Below are positions 32,638 to 42,174 of a stretch of DNA of 50,594 nt, piece after piece. Source of the stretch: REEB470 sp032117095. Its GTDB lineage: Bacteria > Bacillota > Bacilli > Paenibacillales > YIM-B00363. The DNA lies in assembly GCA_032117095.1 (NCBI GenBank), contig JAULZZ010000038.1, forward strand, positions 1 to 50,594, written 5' to 3'. Position 1 is the stretch's first letter; each line of letters begins with the position of its first letter. The notes under the pieces were generated by a model. That model was not told the DNA's origin, did not search any database, and saw only the letters and a program-made list of their open reading frames with translations. The translations under genes and the position numbers were made by a program.

Positions 32638-35504
32638 CGCAATTAGACAATAAAGTGCGTGTATACGAGTACGCCAAGTCTTTGAATATGAGTAGCAAAG
32701 AAATTATTACGATCATGAAACGACTGAAACTTTCGGTCAACAACCACATGAGTGTGATGGAACCGCGAGACGTGGTCGCCGTCGAGAAATTTTTCAGTGA
32801 CCTCAAAGCCAATGCCGCCGTCAAACGCGCTGCCGAAATTCAAACCGCACCACCACGCACGTTTGCGATGAAAACGAGTGACATGCATACAGCACCAATA
32901 AAACCGCTGGCTACTGAAAATACAGGCCACACCACACCATCAGGAGGGGAAACGATGACGGTTACGTCGCAAGTAAAAGAACACCCCCCGCAAGTTCGAT
33001 CCGAACACAAAGCAAGCAGTGTGGCACCACGTACTGCACAGGATCGACCAAAAAGCCTAGAAGACGATCTGCGTCATAAAGCAACAGCCTTTTCACCGGA
33101 AGTGCGTGTGCAAAGTCAAGAAACGAACAAACCACAAATGACAGCGCAGGTGTCGAATACGAATGCGCCCAATGCTACTACTAATTCTTCTACAGGGGTG
33201 AAACCAGATCTTCTAGCACATCAACCACCCGTTGCATCGGGCATCGCTTCGCACCAGCGACGACCCGATCAAGGGAGGACAACAGGGCAAACTCCACGGA
33301 ATACGAATCAGAGTGGGGGTGTGGCACGTTCCGCAGGAGACCGTCCGATGGGACAACGTCCGACAGGAGACCGTCCGATGGGACAACGTCCGGCAGGAGA
33401 CCGTCCGATGGGACAACGTCCGGCAGGAGACCGTCCGATGGGACAACGTCCGGCAGGAGACCGTCCGATGGGACAACGTCCGACAGGAGACCGTCCGATG
33501 GGACAACGTCCGACAGGGGATCGAGGGGGTGCGCGGGGTGGCGTTCCTGCAAAACCTACACCAGCTGTAGACACCAAGCTCGTGGCGCAACAAGCACGGG
33601 ATCGTTACAAAGACCGAGAGCGCGAACGTGAGCGTACCACAAAGTTTTCCGATGGTGAGTTTAGCGACGGCAAAGGTCGTACGCGTAAAAAATCCAAAGG
33701 GGCGAACAAAGCGTATTCTCGTGCAGGGACACCGAAAATTAAAATAGACAACACCCCAAAAAAAATCATCGCACGCGGGGCGATGACCGTGGGCGATGCC
33801 GCTAAATTATTGCACAAAGATGCATCTGAAGTCATAAAAAAGCTTCTGTTTATGGGTGTATTTGCCACGATAAATCAGGAAATCGATTTGGATGTCATCG
33901 TATTGTTAGCGGGAGAATTTGGGGTTGAAGTCGAGATCAAAATTGCCCAAGAACAAGACAACTACGAAGACACCATCGAAGCCGATGAAGAGGAGATGCT
34001 CATCGAGCGCCCCCCTGTGGTGACGATCATGGGGCACGTCGACCATGGGAAAACAACCTTATTGGATGCGATACGACAAACGAACGTCGTTTCGGGGGAA
34101 GCTGGCGGCATCACACAGCATATCGGGGCATATCAAGTCGAGTACAACAGTAAGAAGATCACCTTTTTAGATACGCCAGGGCACGAAGCGTTTACGTCGA
34201 TGCGTGCGCGTGGTGCACAAGTGACGGACATTACGATTTTGGTCGTCGCTGCCGATGACGGTGTCATGCCCCAAACAAAAGAAGCAATTTCCCATGCAAA
34301 GGCTGCGAAAGTCCCCATCATTGTGGCAATCAACAAAATGGACAAACCGGATGCAAATCCAGAGCGCATCAAACAAGAGCTAACAGAATATGGGCTCGTT
34401 TCCGAACAATGGGGAGGCGACACGATATTTGTCAATATTTCCGCCAAGGCAAAAACGAATTTAGACCAGCTACTCGAAATGATCTTGCTCGTCGCAGAAG
34501 TACAAGAATATCGCGCCAATCCAAACAAACGAGCACGGGGGACGGTTATTGAAGCCGAGTTGGACAAAGGAAAAGGAGCGGTTGCGCGCATTTTAGTGCA
34601 ACACGGCACATTGAAGATTGGGGATGCCATTGTCATTGGCAATGCGTTCGGACGTATTCGTGCGATGGTGAACGACAAAGGGCGGCGCGTGAAGGAAGCA
34701 ACACCTTCTACCCCTATCGAAATTACAGGGCTGACCGAAGTGCCTAAGGCAGGCGATCCGTTCATGGTATTTGAAGATGAGCGCAAAGCCCGTGAAATCG
34801 CCGAGTCCCGCACCTCCAAACAACGTCAAGCAGATTTTACAGGCAATACACTCGTGTCGCTAGACGATTTGTACACGAAAATTAAAGAGGGCGAGCTCAA
34901 AGATTTGAATCTTATCCTCAAAGGCGATGCCCAAGGGTCGGTGCAAGCATTAAAAACATCCCTAGAAAAAATCGATGTCGAAGGGATACGGATGCGCATA
35001 TTGCATGCAGGCGTAGGGAATATCACCGAATCTGATGTGGCATTGGCGCATGCATCGCGTGCGATTATCGTAGGGTTTAATGTCCGCGCAGAAACAACAG
35101 CCAAACAAAACGCAGATCAAGAAGGCGTCGACATTCGCATACACCAAGTCATTTACCAAGCGATCGATGAAATTCAAGTGGCAATGAAAGGAATGCTCGC
35201 CCCTGTATATCGAGAACAGTCTGTGGGGGTAGCCGAAGTGCGCAATGTGTTCAAGGTGTCCAAAATTGGGACCATTGCCGGTTGTATGGTCACAGATGGA
35301 AAAGTATTGCGCCAAGCACAAGTGCGATTGTTGCGTGAAGGCAAGGTAATTTATGAAGGGAAAATAGAATCCCTCAAACGATTTAAGGACGATGCCAAAG
35401 AAGTGGCTCAGGGGTATGAATGTGGTATTTCATTGGAAAAATGGATCGATATCAAGGAGCAAGACAAGATTGAAGTGTTCGTGATGGAAAGAGTAGAAGT
35501 GTAA
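32634..35504 (+). CDS. infB: Translation initiation factor IF-2 with tandem repeats
   Basis: 956 aa from TTG 32634 with GGAGGTGG 7 nt upstream. Delivers initiator tRNA. N-terminal IF2_N domain (VYEYAKSLNMSSKEIITIMK); a long low-complexity linker about 65-340 containing six GDRPMGQRP(T/A) repeats about 235-294; second IF2_N domain about 380; GTPase with GHVDHGKTTL (about 466), DTPGHEAF (about 513), NKMDKPDA (about 567) and SAK; then beta-barrel domain, IF-2 domain and C2 domain (SVGVAEVRNVFKVSKIG) ending in fMet-tRNA binding. Confidence 0.97.
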   Translation: MTQLDNKVRVYEYAKSLNMSSKEIITIMKRLKLSVNNHMSVMEPRDVVAVEKFFSDLKANAAVKRAAEIQTAPPRTFAMKTSDMHTAPIKPLATENTGHTTPSGGETMTVTSQVKEHPPQVRSEHKASSVAPRTAQDRPKSLEDDLRHKATAFSPEVRVQSQETNKPQMTAQVSNTNAPNATTNSSTGVKPDLLAHQPPVASGIASHQRRPDQGRTTGQTPRNTNQSGGVARSAGDRPMGQRPTGDRPMGQRPAGDRPMGQRPAGDRPMGQRPAGDRPMGQRPTGDRPMGQRPTGDRGGARGGVPAKPTPAVDTKLVAQQARDRYKDRERERERTTKFSDGEFSDGKGRTRKKSKGANKAYSRAGTPKIKIDNTPKKIIARGAMTVGDAAKLLHKDASEVIKKLLFMGVFATINQEIDLDVIVLLAGEFGVEVEIKIAQEQDNYEDTIEADEEEMLIERPPVVTIMGHVDHGKTTLLDAIRQTNVVSGEAGGITQHIGAYQVEYNSKKITFLDTPGHEAFTSMRARGAQVTDITILVVAADDGVMPQTKEAISHAKAAKVPIIVAINKMDKPDANPERIKQELTEYGLVSEQWGGDTIFVNISAKAKTNLDQLLEMILLVAEVQEYRANPNKRARGTVIEAELDKGKGAVARILVQHGTLKIGDAIVIGNAFGRIRAMVNDKGRRVKEATPSTPIEITGLTEVPKAGDPFMVFEDERKAREIAESRTSKQRQADFTGNTLVSLDDLYTKIKEGELKDLNLILKGDAQGSVQALKTSLEKIDVEGIRMRILHAGVGNITESDVALAHASRAIIVGFNVRAETTAKQNADQEGVDIRIHQVIYQAIDEIQVAMKGMLAPVYREQSVGVAEVRNVFKVSKIGTIAGCMVTDGKVLRQAQVRLLREGKVIYEGKIESLKRFKDDAKEVAQGYECGISLEKWIDIKEQDKIEVFVMERVEV
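33336..33515 (+). repeat. Six tandem 30-bp repeats inside infB
   Basis: Six units of 30 bp starting GGAGACCGTCCGATGGGACA and differing only at one base near the end (ACA/GCA, Thr or Ala). A seventh unit is partial. They encode a 10-residue Arg/Gly/Pro-rich repeat in the IF-2 linker. Near-identity points to recent slippage or recombination. Confidence 0.95.
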
Positions 35505-35530
35505 GAAGGCACAGTATTTTTCTGTGTTTC

Positions 35531-35635
35531 ATACGAAACACGGATTGAACACAAGAATCCTATTGGTTAAAAAGCACAATGATTTCTTGTGAAATGGGAC
35601 GCTTGGTATGGACGTTTTTAATCAGTGTTTAGTAT
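35531..35635 (+). repeat. RepA copy
   Basis: 105 bp, ATACGAAACACGGATTGAAC, CCTATTGGTTAAAAAGC, to TTTTTAATCAGTGTTTAGTAT. Contains an inner hairpin CACAA/TTGTG. Lies between infB and rbfA, 50 bp before the rbfA start. Confidence 0.88.
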
Positions 35636-35684
35636 CACTGCATGGCAGTATGGCGAGCAACCTTGTGGAGAAAGAGGCGAACCA

Positions 35685-36077
35685 ATGCCCAAAATTCGTG
35701 TGGATCGTGTAGGTGAACAGATCAAAAAAGAGCTCGGTCAATTGTTCCAAACGGTATTGCACGATCCAAGGATCGGCTTCATTACCGTCACGGGTGTGCG
35801 CATGACTACAGATTTGTCCCAAGCCAAAGTGTACATCAGCATCTTGGGAAATGACGAGCAAAAAGCACAATCACTCCTCTCTATTGAACGTGCCAAAGGG
35901 TTTATACGCACAGAAATCGGGCGACGCATTCGGTTTCGCCACGTCCCCGAGCTCTTGTTTTCATTGGATACATCGATTGATTACGGCAGTCGCATCGAAG
36001 CCGTGCTCAAAGATTTGAACACAAAAAACGAAATTCCCGAAGGAACGACGGTGCAAAATGCTTCTCCAACCGACTAA
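35685..36077 (+). CDS. rbfA: Ribosome-binding factor A
   Basis: 130 aa from ATG 35685, AAAGAGG upstream. KH-type cold-shock/30S maturation factor: RVDRVGEQIKKELGQLF at the start, DPRIGFITVTGVRMTTDLSQ about 30 and AKVYISILG; then RLRF-type GRRIRFRHVPELLFSLDTSI about 88. Separated from infB by RepA. Confidence 0.94.
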   Translation: MPKIRVDRVGEQIKKELGQLFQTVLHDPRIGFITVTGVRMTTDLSQAKVYISILGNDEQKAQSLLSIERAKGFIRTEIGRRIRFRHVPELLFSLDTSIDYGSRIEAVLKDLNTKNEIPEGTTVQNASPTD

Positions 36078-36134
36078 CGGCGTGGCGCACTCCGAAGTGG
36101 TCACTCCATTCACGTACAGAAACGAGGTGTATTC

Positions 36135-37139
36135 ATGATGGGAAGTCGAAATGAAGAACACCCCGTTGCGGTTTTCGGTTCACCAGAAGAAGTCGCACAA
36201 TTTCTACACGCAGGCGATCATTTTTTGGTCGTTTCCCACGTTTCTCCAGATGGCGATGCGGTCAGTTCGGTCAGTGCAATGGGGCACATCCTGCGTGCGA
36301 TGAACAAATCGTATACGCTGATCAATGAAGGCGAAATTCCGCAAAAACTCACATTTTTATTGGGAGAACAGCCCATTGTGCACGCTGAACAACAGGGGGT
36401 CTCTCCAACTTTTGAGTGGATCATCTGTTTGGATTGCGCCAGTCTGGAACGCATCGGGACGGTATCACGCTGGTTCGCTCCGTCATATCAGTTGCTCAAT
36501 ATTGATCACCATGCGACGAATCAAGGGTACGGCACGCATCGGTACGTGAACGTGCATGCGGCGGCGACTGCGCAAGTGTTGTACGATCTCCTGACGGCGC
36601 TGCGCATGCCGATGACTACGGAAATGGCGGCGACATTGTATGCTGGATTGCTCACGGATACTGGTGGATTTCGTTACGGCAACACGAATGCCCGTGTACT
36701 AGAAATCGCTCATCAGTTGGTGTCTCATGGGGTCAATGCGCATGCGCTCGCCCAACAGTTGCTTGAAAAAATGAGTCCAGCCCAAATGTTGTTGCTCAAA
36801 GAAGCGATCGCGACGCTGACGTTTGGTGTGGCACAGCGTGTTGCTTGGATCGTCATTTCTTTAGGGATGTTGAAACGCGTGGGAGCGCAAGACGAACATA
36901 CCGAAGGACTTGTGAATTTTGCGCGCAATGTAGACGGGGTAGAAGTCGGGATGTTGTTCAAGCAAAAGTCGGATTTAGAAGTGAAAGTGAGTTTTCGTTC
37001 TGCGGGGCGGATTAATGTGGCGCACATTGCGCAGTATTTCGGTGGGGGTGGGCACGTATTGGCGGCGGGATGTACCATATATGGTTCTCTTGAAACGGTC
37101 GTGCAAGACGTTACTGCTTACGTGGAGACGTACGTATGA
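36135..37139 (+). CDS. nrnA: Bifunctional oligoribonuclease/PAP phosphatase NrnA
   Basis: 334 aa DHH/DHHA1 phosphoesterase that degrades nano-RNA and 3'-phosphoadenosine 5'-phosphate. Metal motifs SHVSPDGDAVSS about 34, LDCAS about 97, NIDHHATNQGYG about 120 and LLTDTGGFRYGNT about 172; DHHA1 glycine-rich motif AQYFGGGGHVLAAGC about 300. ATG pair at 36135/36138 with GAGG upstream. Overlaps truB by 4 bp. Confidence 0.93.
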   Translation: MMGSRNEEHPVAVFGSPEEVAQFLHAGDHFLVVSHVSPDGDAVSSVSAMGHILRAMNKSYTLINEGEIPQKLTFLLGEQPIVHAEQQGVSPTFEWIICLDCASLERIGTVSRWFAPSYQLLNIDHHATNQGYGTHRYVNVHAAATAQVLYDLLTALRMPMTTEMAATLYAGLLTDTGGFRYGNTNARVLEIAHQLVSHGVNAHALAQQLLEKMSPAQMLLLKEAIATLTFGVAQRVAWIVISLGMLKRVGAQDEHTEGLVNFARNVDGVEVGMLFKQKSDLEVKVSFRSAGRINVAHIAQYFGGGGHVLAAGCTIYGSLETVVQDVTAYVETYV

Positions 37140-38086
37140 TCCAAATAGACGGCGTTTTGCCCTTGTGGAAACCCGCAGGCATGACATCCCATCAATGTGT
37201 AGCACGCGCCCGAAAAGTACTCGGGATCCAAAAAGTGGGACATGCGGGGACATTAGATCCCGCAGTCGTTGGCGTCTTGCCGTTGCTTTTGGGCAAGGCG
37301 ACCAAGCTAGCCGATGTGTTGCATATGCGTGCCAAAACATACGAAGCCGTGATGACATTGGGAATCGCAACAGAAACGGAAGATGCCACAGGAAAAGTCA
37401 CAGCCTGTGCCGAACATGTACACGTGACGGAGACCGACATTGCGCCAGTCTTTGCGTCCTTTGTCGGCACATATACGCAGACGGTACCGCTATATGCCGC
37501 CGTACATGTCGATGGAAAACGATTGTATTCTTATGCCCATGACCATGTTGCTGTCATACGCCCCCAACGACAAGTGACCATCGAAGCCCTCACCGTCATT
37601 TCCACCGATCTCGTGCGCACGCATCCACAAATTACCTTTGAAGTGACGTGTTCCAAAGGGACGTATGTGCGAACGCTTTGTGTGGACATCGGAGAAAAAC
37701 TTGGCTATCCAGCGCGGATGGAACGGCTTCGTCGCACGTCATGCAGTGGGATTGCGGCAGCACGTTGTGTAACTTGGGAACAAATACACCAAGCCATAGA
37801 TGGAGGGACATGGAAGGAACACGTGCTATCTCTCGGACAAGCGTGTTCCTTTTTGCCTGTGTGTCGCGTCGATGTGTCCTTGGCAAAGGCTGCGTTATAC
37901 GGGCAACCGTTGCCGTGGGAACGGTTTCTCGACATCCCTGAATGTTTGATGCCCACCGTGATGCGCATGTCGTGTCATCGCGCACACGAAGACGTGACGA
38001 TCGGTCTCGTACGCATCGACCCTGAAAAGAAGACGTGCAAGAGGATTGCCACTTTTGCAAAACTGAGTGATTTTTCCGAAGTATAA
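37136..38086 (+). CDS. truB: tRNA pseudouridine-55 synthase TruB
   Basis: 316 aa. Makes pseudouridine 55 in the T-loop of tRNA. GVLPLWKPAGMTSHQCVARARK at the start (shown in part), KVGHAGTLDPAVVGVLPLL about 34-52 with the catalytic Asp, KTYEAVMTLGIATETEDATG about 66 and CSKGTYVRTLCVDIGEKLG about 170. Slightly longer than average with an extra C-terminal part that may replace a PUA domain. Coupled to nrnA. Confidence 0.95.
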   Translation: MIQIDGVLPLWKPAGMTSHQCVARARKVLGIQKVGHAGTLDPAVVGVLPLLLGKATKLADVLHMRAKTYEAVMTLGIATETEDATGKVTACAEHVHVTETDIAPVFASFVGTYTQTVPLYAAVHVDGKRLYSYAHDHVAVIRPQRQVTIEALTVISTDLVRTHPQITFEVTCSKGTYVRTLCVDIGEKLGYPARMERLRRTSCSGIAAARCVTWEQIHQAIDGGTWKEHVLSLGQACSFLPVCRVDVSLAKAALYGQPLPWERFLDIPECLMPTVMRMSCHRAHEDVTIGLVRIDPEKKTCKRIATFAKLSDFSEV

Positions 38087-38145
38087 ATCGTGTGCGGTGT
38101 CTCACGTGTGTGGCGCGAGATGCGTGCGGAGAGGAGGAACGGACG

Positions 38146-39099
38146 GTGAACGTGGTGACATTGGCGTATCCGTTGTCCGAGTCCGTTTTGGAGACGTGCC
38201 CACTTGGGGGACAGGTGATGGCGATCGGTGGGTTTGATGGCGTGCATGTCGGACACCAACACGTGATCGGGAGTGCGCGTGCACTCGCCCAACACCATGA
38301 TGTCCCGTGTGCGGTGATGACATTTCACCCCCATCCACGGGAGTTGTTTGGGCAACGCGCATACCGCTCCGTATTGACGCCTCTTCCGCGTAAACTCGAA
38401 AATATTGCCGCTTGTGGCGTAGAGACGGCGTATGTTGTTTCGTTCAATGATACGTTCGCCCAGTTGAGTCCCGAAAATTTTGTCGATCACATTTTACGCA
38501 AGATGCGTGTCAAAGGAGTCGTTGTCGGATATAATTTTTCATTTGGTGATGGTGGACGAGGCACGAGCGACACACTAAAACAATTGTTAGATCATCAGGC
38601 AGATGTTCGAGTCGTTCCGCGCGTGTCGTTGGGAGACGAAAGTGTGAGCTCTACACACATACGGGAAGCATTGCACGCAGGAGACGTGTCGCGCGCCCAA
38701 CGATTGCTGGCGAAACCGTATGCGATCCAAGGAACTGTCGTGCGTGGTGATCAACGGGGGCGTACGTTGGGTTTTCCGACAGCGAACATGCGCCCCGATG
38801 CAGCGTACGTCGCCCCTGCAACAGGCGTGTATGCGGTGACAGTGCGCACATTGACAAACCCATCTGTATTGTATTTTGGCGTGATGAATGTGGGGCATCG
38901 TCCGACGTTTCAGGGAACAACGTTGTCATGGGAAGTGCATCTGTTAGACTATGACGGAGATTTATATGATCAGACGCTCGAAATTTCATTTTTTTTGCGG
39001 TTACGGGAAGAAAAAACGTTTCCTTCTGTCGTGCAATTGGTGCAGTGCATTCACCAAGACATTTCGCAAGCACGGACTTTTTTTGCGCAATTTTCATAG
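38146..39099 (+). CDS. ribF: Bifunctional riboflavin kinase/FAD synthetase
   Basis: 317 aa from GTG 38146, GAGGAGG 8 nt upstream. N-terminal FMN adenylyltransferase: AIGGFDGVHVGHQHVI about 26, TFHPHPRELFG about 60, VVGYNFSFGDGGRGT about 126 and SSTHIREAL about 165; C-terminal riboflavin kinase: GQ-type RGDQRGRTLGFPTANMRPD about 202, ATGVYAVTV and the metal site NVGHRPTFQG. Makes FMN and FAD. Unlike in B. subtilis, rpsO and pnp do not follow. Confidence 0.95.
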   Translation: MNVVTLAYPLSESVLETCPLGGQVMAIGGFDGVHVGHQHVIGSARALAQHHDVPCAVMTFHPHPRELFGQRAYRSVLTPLPRKLENIAACGVETAYVVSFNDTFAQLSPENFVDHILRKMRVKGVVVGYNFSFGDGGRGTSDTLKQLLDHQADVRVVPRVSLGDESVSSTHIREALHAGDVSRAQRLLAKPYAIQGTVVRGDQRGRTLGFPTANMRPDAAYVAPATGVYAVTVRTLTNPSVLYFGVMNVGHRPTFQGTTLSWEVHLLDYDGDLYDQTLEISFFLRLREEKTFPSVVQLVQCIHQDISQARTFFAQFS

Positions 39100-39146
39100 G
39101 AATCTATTTTTTGAGGAACCGATACACCACAAAAGGGGGGCATATC

Positions 39147-40901
39147 ATGGTTCATCCAAACAGACGCACATTTTTACGCATGTGGCTCGTGGCGTGTTTG
39201 TGCTTTTTGAACGCCATCCCTTTGGAAAGTCGCGCGGCATTGTCTACGTCTTCGATTCGGGTGTTGCTCTATGTCGACCAGCAAGAAGCATATGTCAATG
39301 GCACCGTCGTCTTGCTAGACGCCCCTGCAACGATTTTCAATGGAAAAACGTATGTACCGCTTAAGTTTCTCGGAGACACGTTTGGCTTTCCTGTAGATTT
39401 TGATGCTACCACCCAAACGGTGTCGATCAAAGCGGCGCAAACGGTTGCTTCCGTCGCATTGTCTACGAACCTCGTGACGATCGATGGACAGACGACGGCG
39501 CTCGAACCGAATTTCCGTGTAGTAAACAATCGTTTGATGACGCAACTTTCATGGCTGATGACCCAAATAAACGCCAAACTCAAATACGACGCGGCGTTAC
39601 GGCGCATTGAGATCACGTACGTTCCGGTGCCAACGGTGAATCGGGTGGGAGAAAACTCCAATCCGGTAGCGAAGTTTACGTTTGCAAAACCGACTTATCG
39701 CATCGGGGAACGAATCAAATACATTGATTTAAGCTATGATGCAGATGGGGATGGCATTGCGTTCGTATCTTGGAAAAACAACCGTGAAGTATTTTATGAA
39801 GCAGGAACATATGAAATCACGCTCCAAGTGACGGATAGCAAAGGCAATGTGAGTGGGCTATATCGTCGCATGCTGACCATTACGAACGAAGTGTACATGA
39901 ATCGACTCGAGTATGCGATGCACGAACAAAAACCGCAAAGCATAGTTAAGTTTTCGGGGACTGCAGAGCGAATGACGTTCATCAACGCCACGAAGCTGAC
40001 CGTCAATGCAAGTGCACGCACAGATCGGAAACTGCTTGTCAGTGACAGTCCTGAGCGTGTCAAAGAACACGGCATTTTATATCGTGATACGGTCAATGGT
40101 TACGGCAGGTTATATGCCAATCATTTGAATGCAACGGTTGAACCGCTACAACTGGCGATCGTAGCAACGAACGCAGGGGCGACACCGGTAACGATTCGTA
40201 CGACCCATCAAGGAGAAGTGCTCCCTTCGATTTATGCGAACTTGATCGGACATCAAGCAACGGTTGATTTTTTGTTAGATGATGTATCGAAATCGGACCT
40301 TGTCGTAGAGCCGGGGGAAGTGGCGGCGTATGCGATCATGCCAAACTTTTTACCAGGGCAAGGGGTAAACTTGATTTATGACATTGTGACCAATGGGGAA
40401 ATTACGTTTGATTTTGTAGCGATGTTACCAGGAGACTCCTTGGAAGTCGTGCGGTTTTATCCGAAACTCCCGTATGACAATCATGTGCGTGGCAGTTTCC
40501 CTGTTTCCCAAGTCGATTGGGAAGTGGATGCAGCGACCGCAACAGGACTCAAAGCGATCACGATTGGCGATAACGTCAGAGATAAGTTTGTCATGGGCTT
40601 TGATCCGTTGCGGAATCTAGAAGTGCCTAACTATGGAAACTATGGTGTTGTATACAACATACGCATCTTCAATCCGGGGAAAGTGGCGATCGCCTTGCTC
40701 GCCCGAGGAGGCCCCTTCAAAGGCCCTTTCAAAATAAACGGCGAATTGGTGCTTGCTCCGGCATCGGGAACGATTACTCCTTTTGATGGTACGTTCATTT
40801 TGACGCGGACGGTTGGCAATGAACCGTTTATTGATCTCGTATTTTCGCCCCCCGCAGGGTCGGCATTTCCCATTGATTTGGTCTTGTATCCGTTGCGGTA
40901 A
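39147..40901 (+). CDS. Large secreted stalk-domain protein with a PKD-like segment
   Basis: 584 aa from ATG 39147, AAAGGGGGG 6 nt upstream. Signal peptide 1-31 (ending ESRAA). Two stalk/copper-amine-oxidase N-terminal units about 36-155 (VYVNGTVVLLDAP-type, KTYVPLKFLGDTFGFPVDFD, then VTIDGQTTALE). A PKD-like beta segment about 170-250 (YDADGDGIAFVSWKNNREVF, YEITLQVTDSKGNVSG). The remaining 330 residues are beta-rich, no cysteines noted, with no family I know. Likely a surface or envelope protein of a Paenibacillus-like type. It lies 47 bp after ribF, perhaps read with it. Confidence 0.82.
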   Translation: MVHPNRRTFLRMWLVACLCFLNAIPLESRAALSTSSIRVLLYVDQQEAYVNGTVVLLDAPATIFNGKTYVPLKFLGDTFGFPVDFDATTQTVSIKAAQTVASVALSTNLVTIDGQTTALEPNFRVVNNRLMTQLSWLMTQINAKLKYDAALRRIEITYVPVPTVNRVGENSNPVAKFTFAKPTYRIGERIKYIDLSYDADGDGIAFVSWKNNREVFYEAGTYEITLQVTDSKGNVSGLYRRMLTITNEVYMNRLEYAMHEQKPQSIVKFSGTAERMTFINATKLTVNASARTDRKLLVSDSPERVKEHGILYRDTVNGYGRLYANHLNATVEPLQLAIVATNAGATPVTIRTTHQGEVLPSIYANLIGHQATVDFLLDDVSKSDLVVEPGEVAAYAIMPNFLPGQGVNLIYDIVTNGEITFDFVAMLPGDSLEVVRFYPKLPYDNHVRGSFPVSQVDWEVDAATATGLKAITIGDNVRDKFVMGFDPLRNLEVPNYGNYGVVYNIRIFNPGKVAIALLARGGPFKGPFKINGELVLAPASGTITPFDGTFILTRTVGNEPFIDLVFSPPAGSAFPIDLVLYPLR

Positions 40902-41181
40902 TGCGACGCACAGGTTGGGCATGAGTAGCGCGGAGGGTGGGTGATGCAAACAGGGGATATCGGTATGCGCAGAGATACGGTGTCCCGCTTTGCTTTCTTA
41001 TGATTTCTTGTGATCAGACGCTGCGTAGAGGGCAGTACAATGATGCGGGATGTGGTTTCAAAACGAATATATGTTTGATGCGCTATTTTTCTAGAAACGT
41101 AAAAAGCATGCCAGACAGACGGTGTCCATATGAGAAATGCGTCACGTTTCGTCAAAATGCATCAGAAGGGAATGACGTATT
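40902..41181. other. Intergenic, nothing recognised
   Basis: No terminator, promoter of good quality or repeat was seen. An open frame at 40937-41221 has no family or coding character. Confidence 0.4.
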
Positions 41182-42174
41182 GTGCGCACCCATCGTACAT
41201 TGTCACACACACAGCCGATGATTTCGGTACGAGAGTTGGTAAAAGAATTTTCTGGGCGTGTACGTGCGATTCAAGGAATTAGTTTCGAAGTAAAGGAGGG
41301 GGAGTTTTTTGCCTTTTTAGGTCCCAATGGAGCGGGGAAGTCTACGACAATCCAAGTATTGACGACGTTATTAAAACCGACTTCTGGAGAAGTGCGCATT
41401 GCTGGATTTGACAGCGTCTTGGAGCCAGAGCGTGTACGGCGGGAAATTGGTGTCGCCTTGCAGGAGACGGGCATCGACCCCGTATTGACGGGGCGGGAGT
41501 TGTTGGTTTTACAAGCGCGTTTATTTGGATTTTCCTCAAAAGAGGCGAACAGTCGGGCGATGGAACTGCTCGAACGCATTAATTTGACTGCGGATGCAGA
41601 TCGGCGTATCGGAAAATATTCGGGGGGGATGCGCCGACGACTCGATTTGGCATTGAGTTTGGTGCACCGTCCCCGCATCTTGTTTCTCGATGAGCCGACG
41701 ACGGGACTCGATCCATACAATCGCATGGCCATTTGGGAAGAAATTCGCACATTGCATCGTGAATATGGGACGACGATCTTTTTGACGACGCAGTATTTAG
41801 AAGAAGCCGATCAGCTTTCTGAACGTGTCTGTATTTTGAATAAAGGTGCGATTGTGGCGGATGGGACGGCTGCACAGTTGAAGCAACGGATCGGGCGAGA
41901 TGTCATCGCGTTGCATTTTTCTCATCCAGAGGCTGCGGTTCAAGCCGAACAACATCTCCATACGTTCATCCAAGGGATACATACCGCCGATGCACACGTG
42001 ACGGGATACGTGCAAGATGGGGCGCATGCATTGCCCGAGATCGTACGGACGTTAGACCGTGAAGGATTGTCCCCGATTCGCCTGCAATTGGCGCCACCTA
42101 CACTCGACGACGTATTTTTACAAGTCACCGGCGAGACACCAGACACTGGGAACATCAAGGGAAAGGGGATGTGA
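41182..42174 (+). CDS. ABC transporter ATP-binding protein, DrrA-like
   Basis: 330 aa from GTG 41182 with AAGGGA upstream; ATG 41218 (MISVRELVKEF) is the alternative and fits many homologues but lacks a site. Walker A GPNGAGKST about 56, Q-loop LQETGID about 96, signature YSGGMRRRLDLALS about 148, Walker B RILFLDEPTTGLD about 168, H-loop region TTQYLEEADQL about 199. The C-terminal extension (about 235-325) with TLDDVFLQVTGE is typical of the DrrA/daunorubicin-resistance group. Works with the permease that follows to export a drug, lipid or other unknown substrate. Confidence 0.93.
   Translation: MRTHRTLSHTQPMISVRELVKEFSGRVRAIQGISFEVKEGEFFAFLGPNGAGKSTTIQVLTTLLKPTSGEVRIAGFDSVLEPERVRREIGVALQETGIDPVLTGRELLVLQARLFGFSSKEANSRAMELLERINLTADADRRIGKYSGGMRRRLDLALSLVHRPRILFLDEPTTGLDPYNRMAIWEEIRTLHREYGTTIFLTTQYLEEADQLSERVCILNKGAIVADGTAAQLKQRIGRDVIALHFSHPEAAVQAEQHLHTFIQGIHTADAHVTGYVQDGAHALPEIVRTLDREGLSPIRLQLAPPTLDDVFLQVTGETPDTGNIKGKGM

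Noticed and set aside
33336..33515. CRISPR-like direct repeats
   Set aside because: Units are contiguous with no spacers and lie in frame inside infB.
33190..33593. Several long frames on both strands with repeated peptides
   Set aside because: They are the 30-bp tandem repeats of infB read in other frames.
40937..41221. 94-aa frame before the ABC transporter
   Set aside because: No site, no recognisable protein pattern, overlaps the transporter start.
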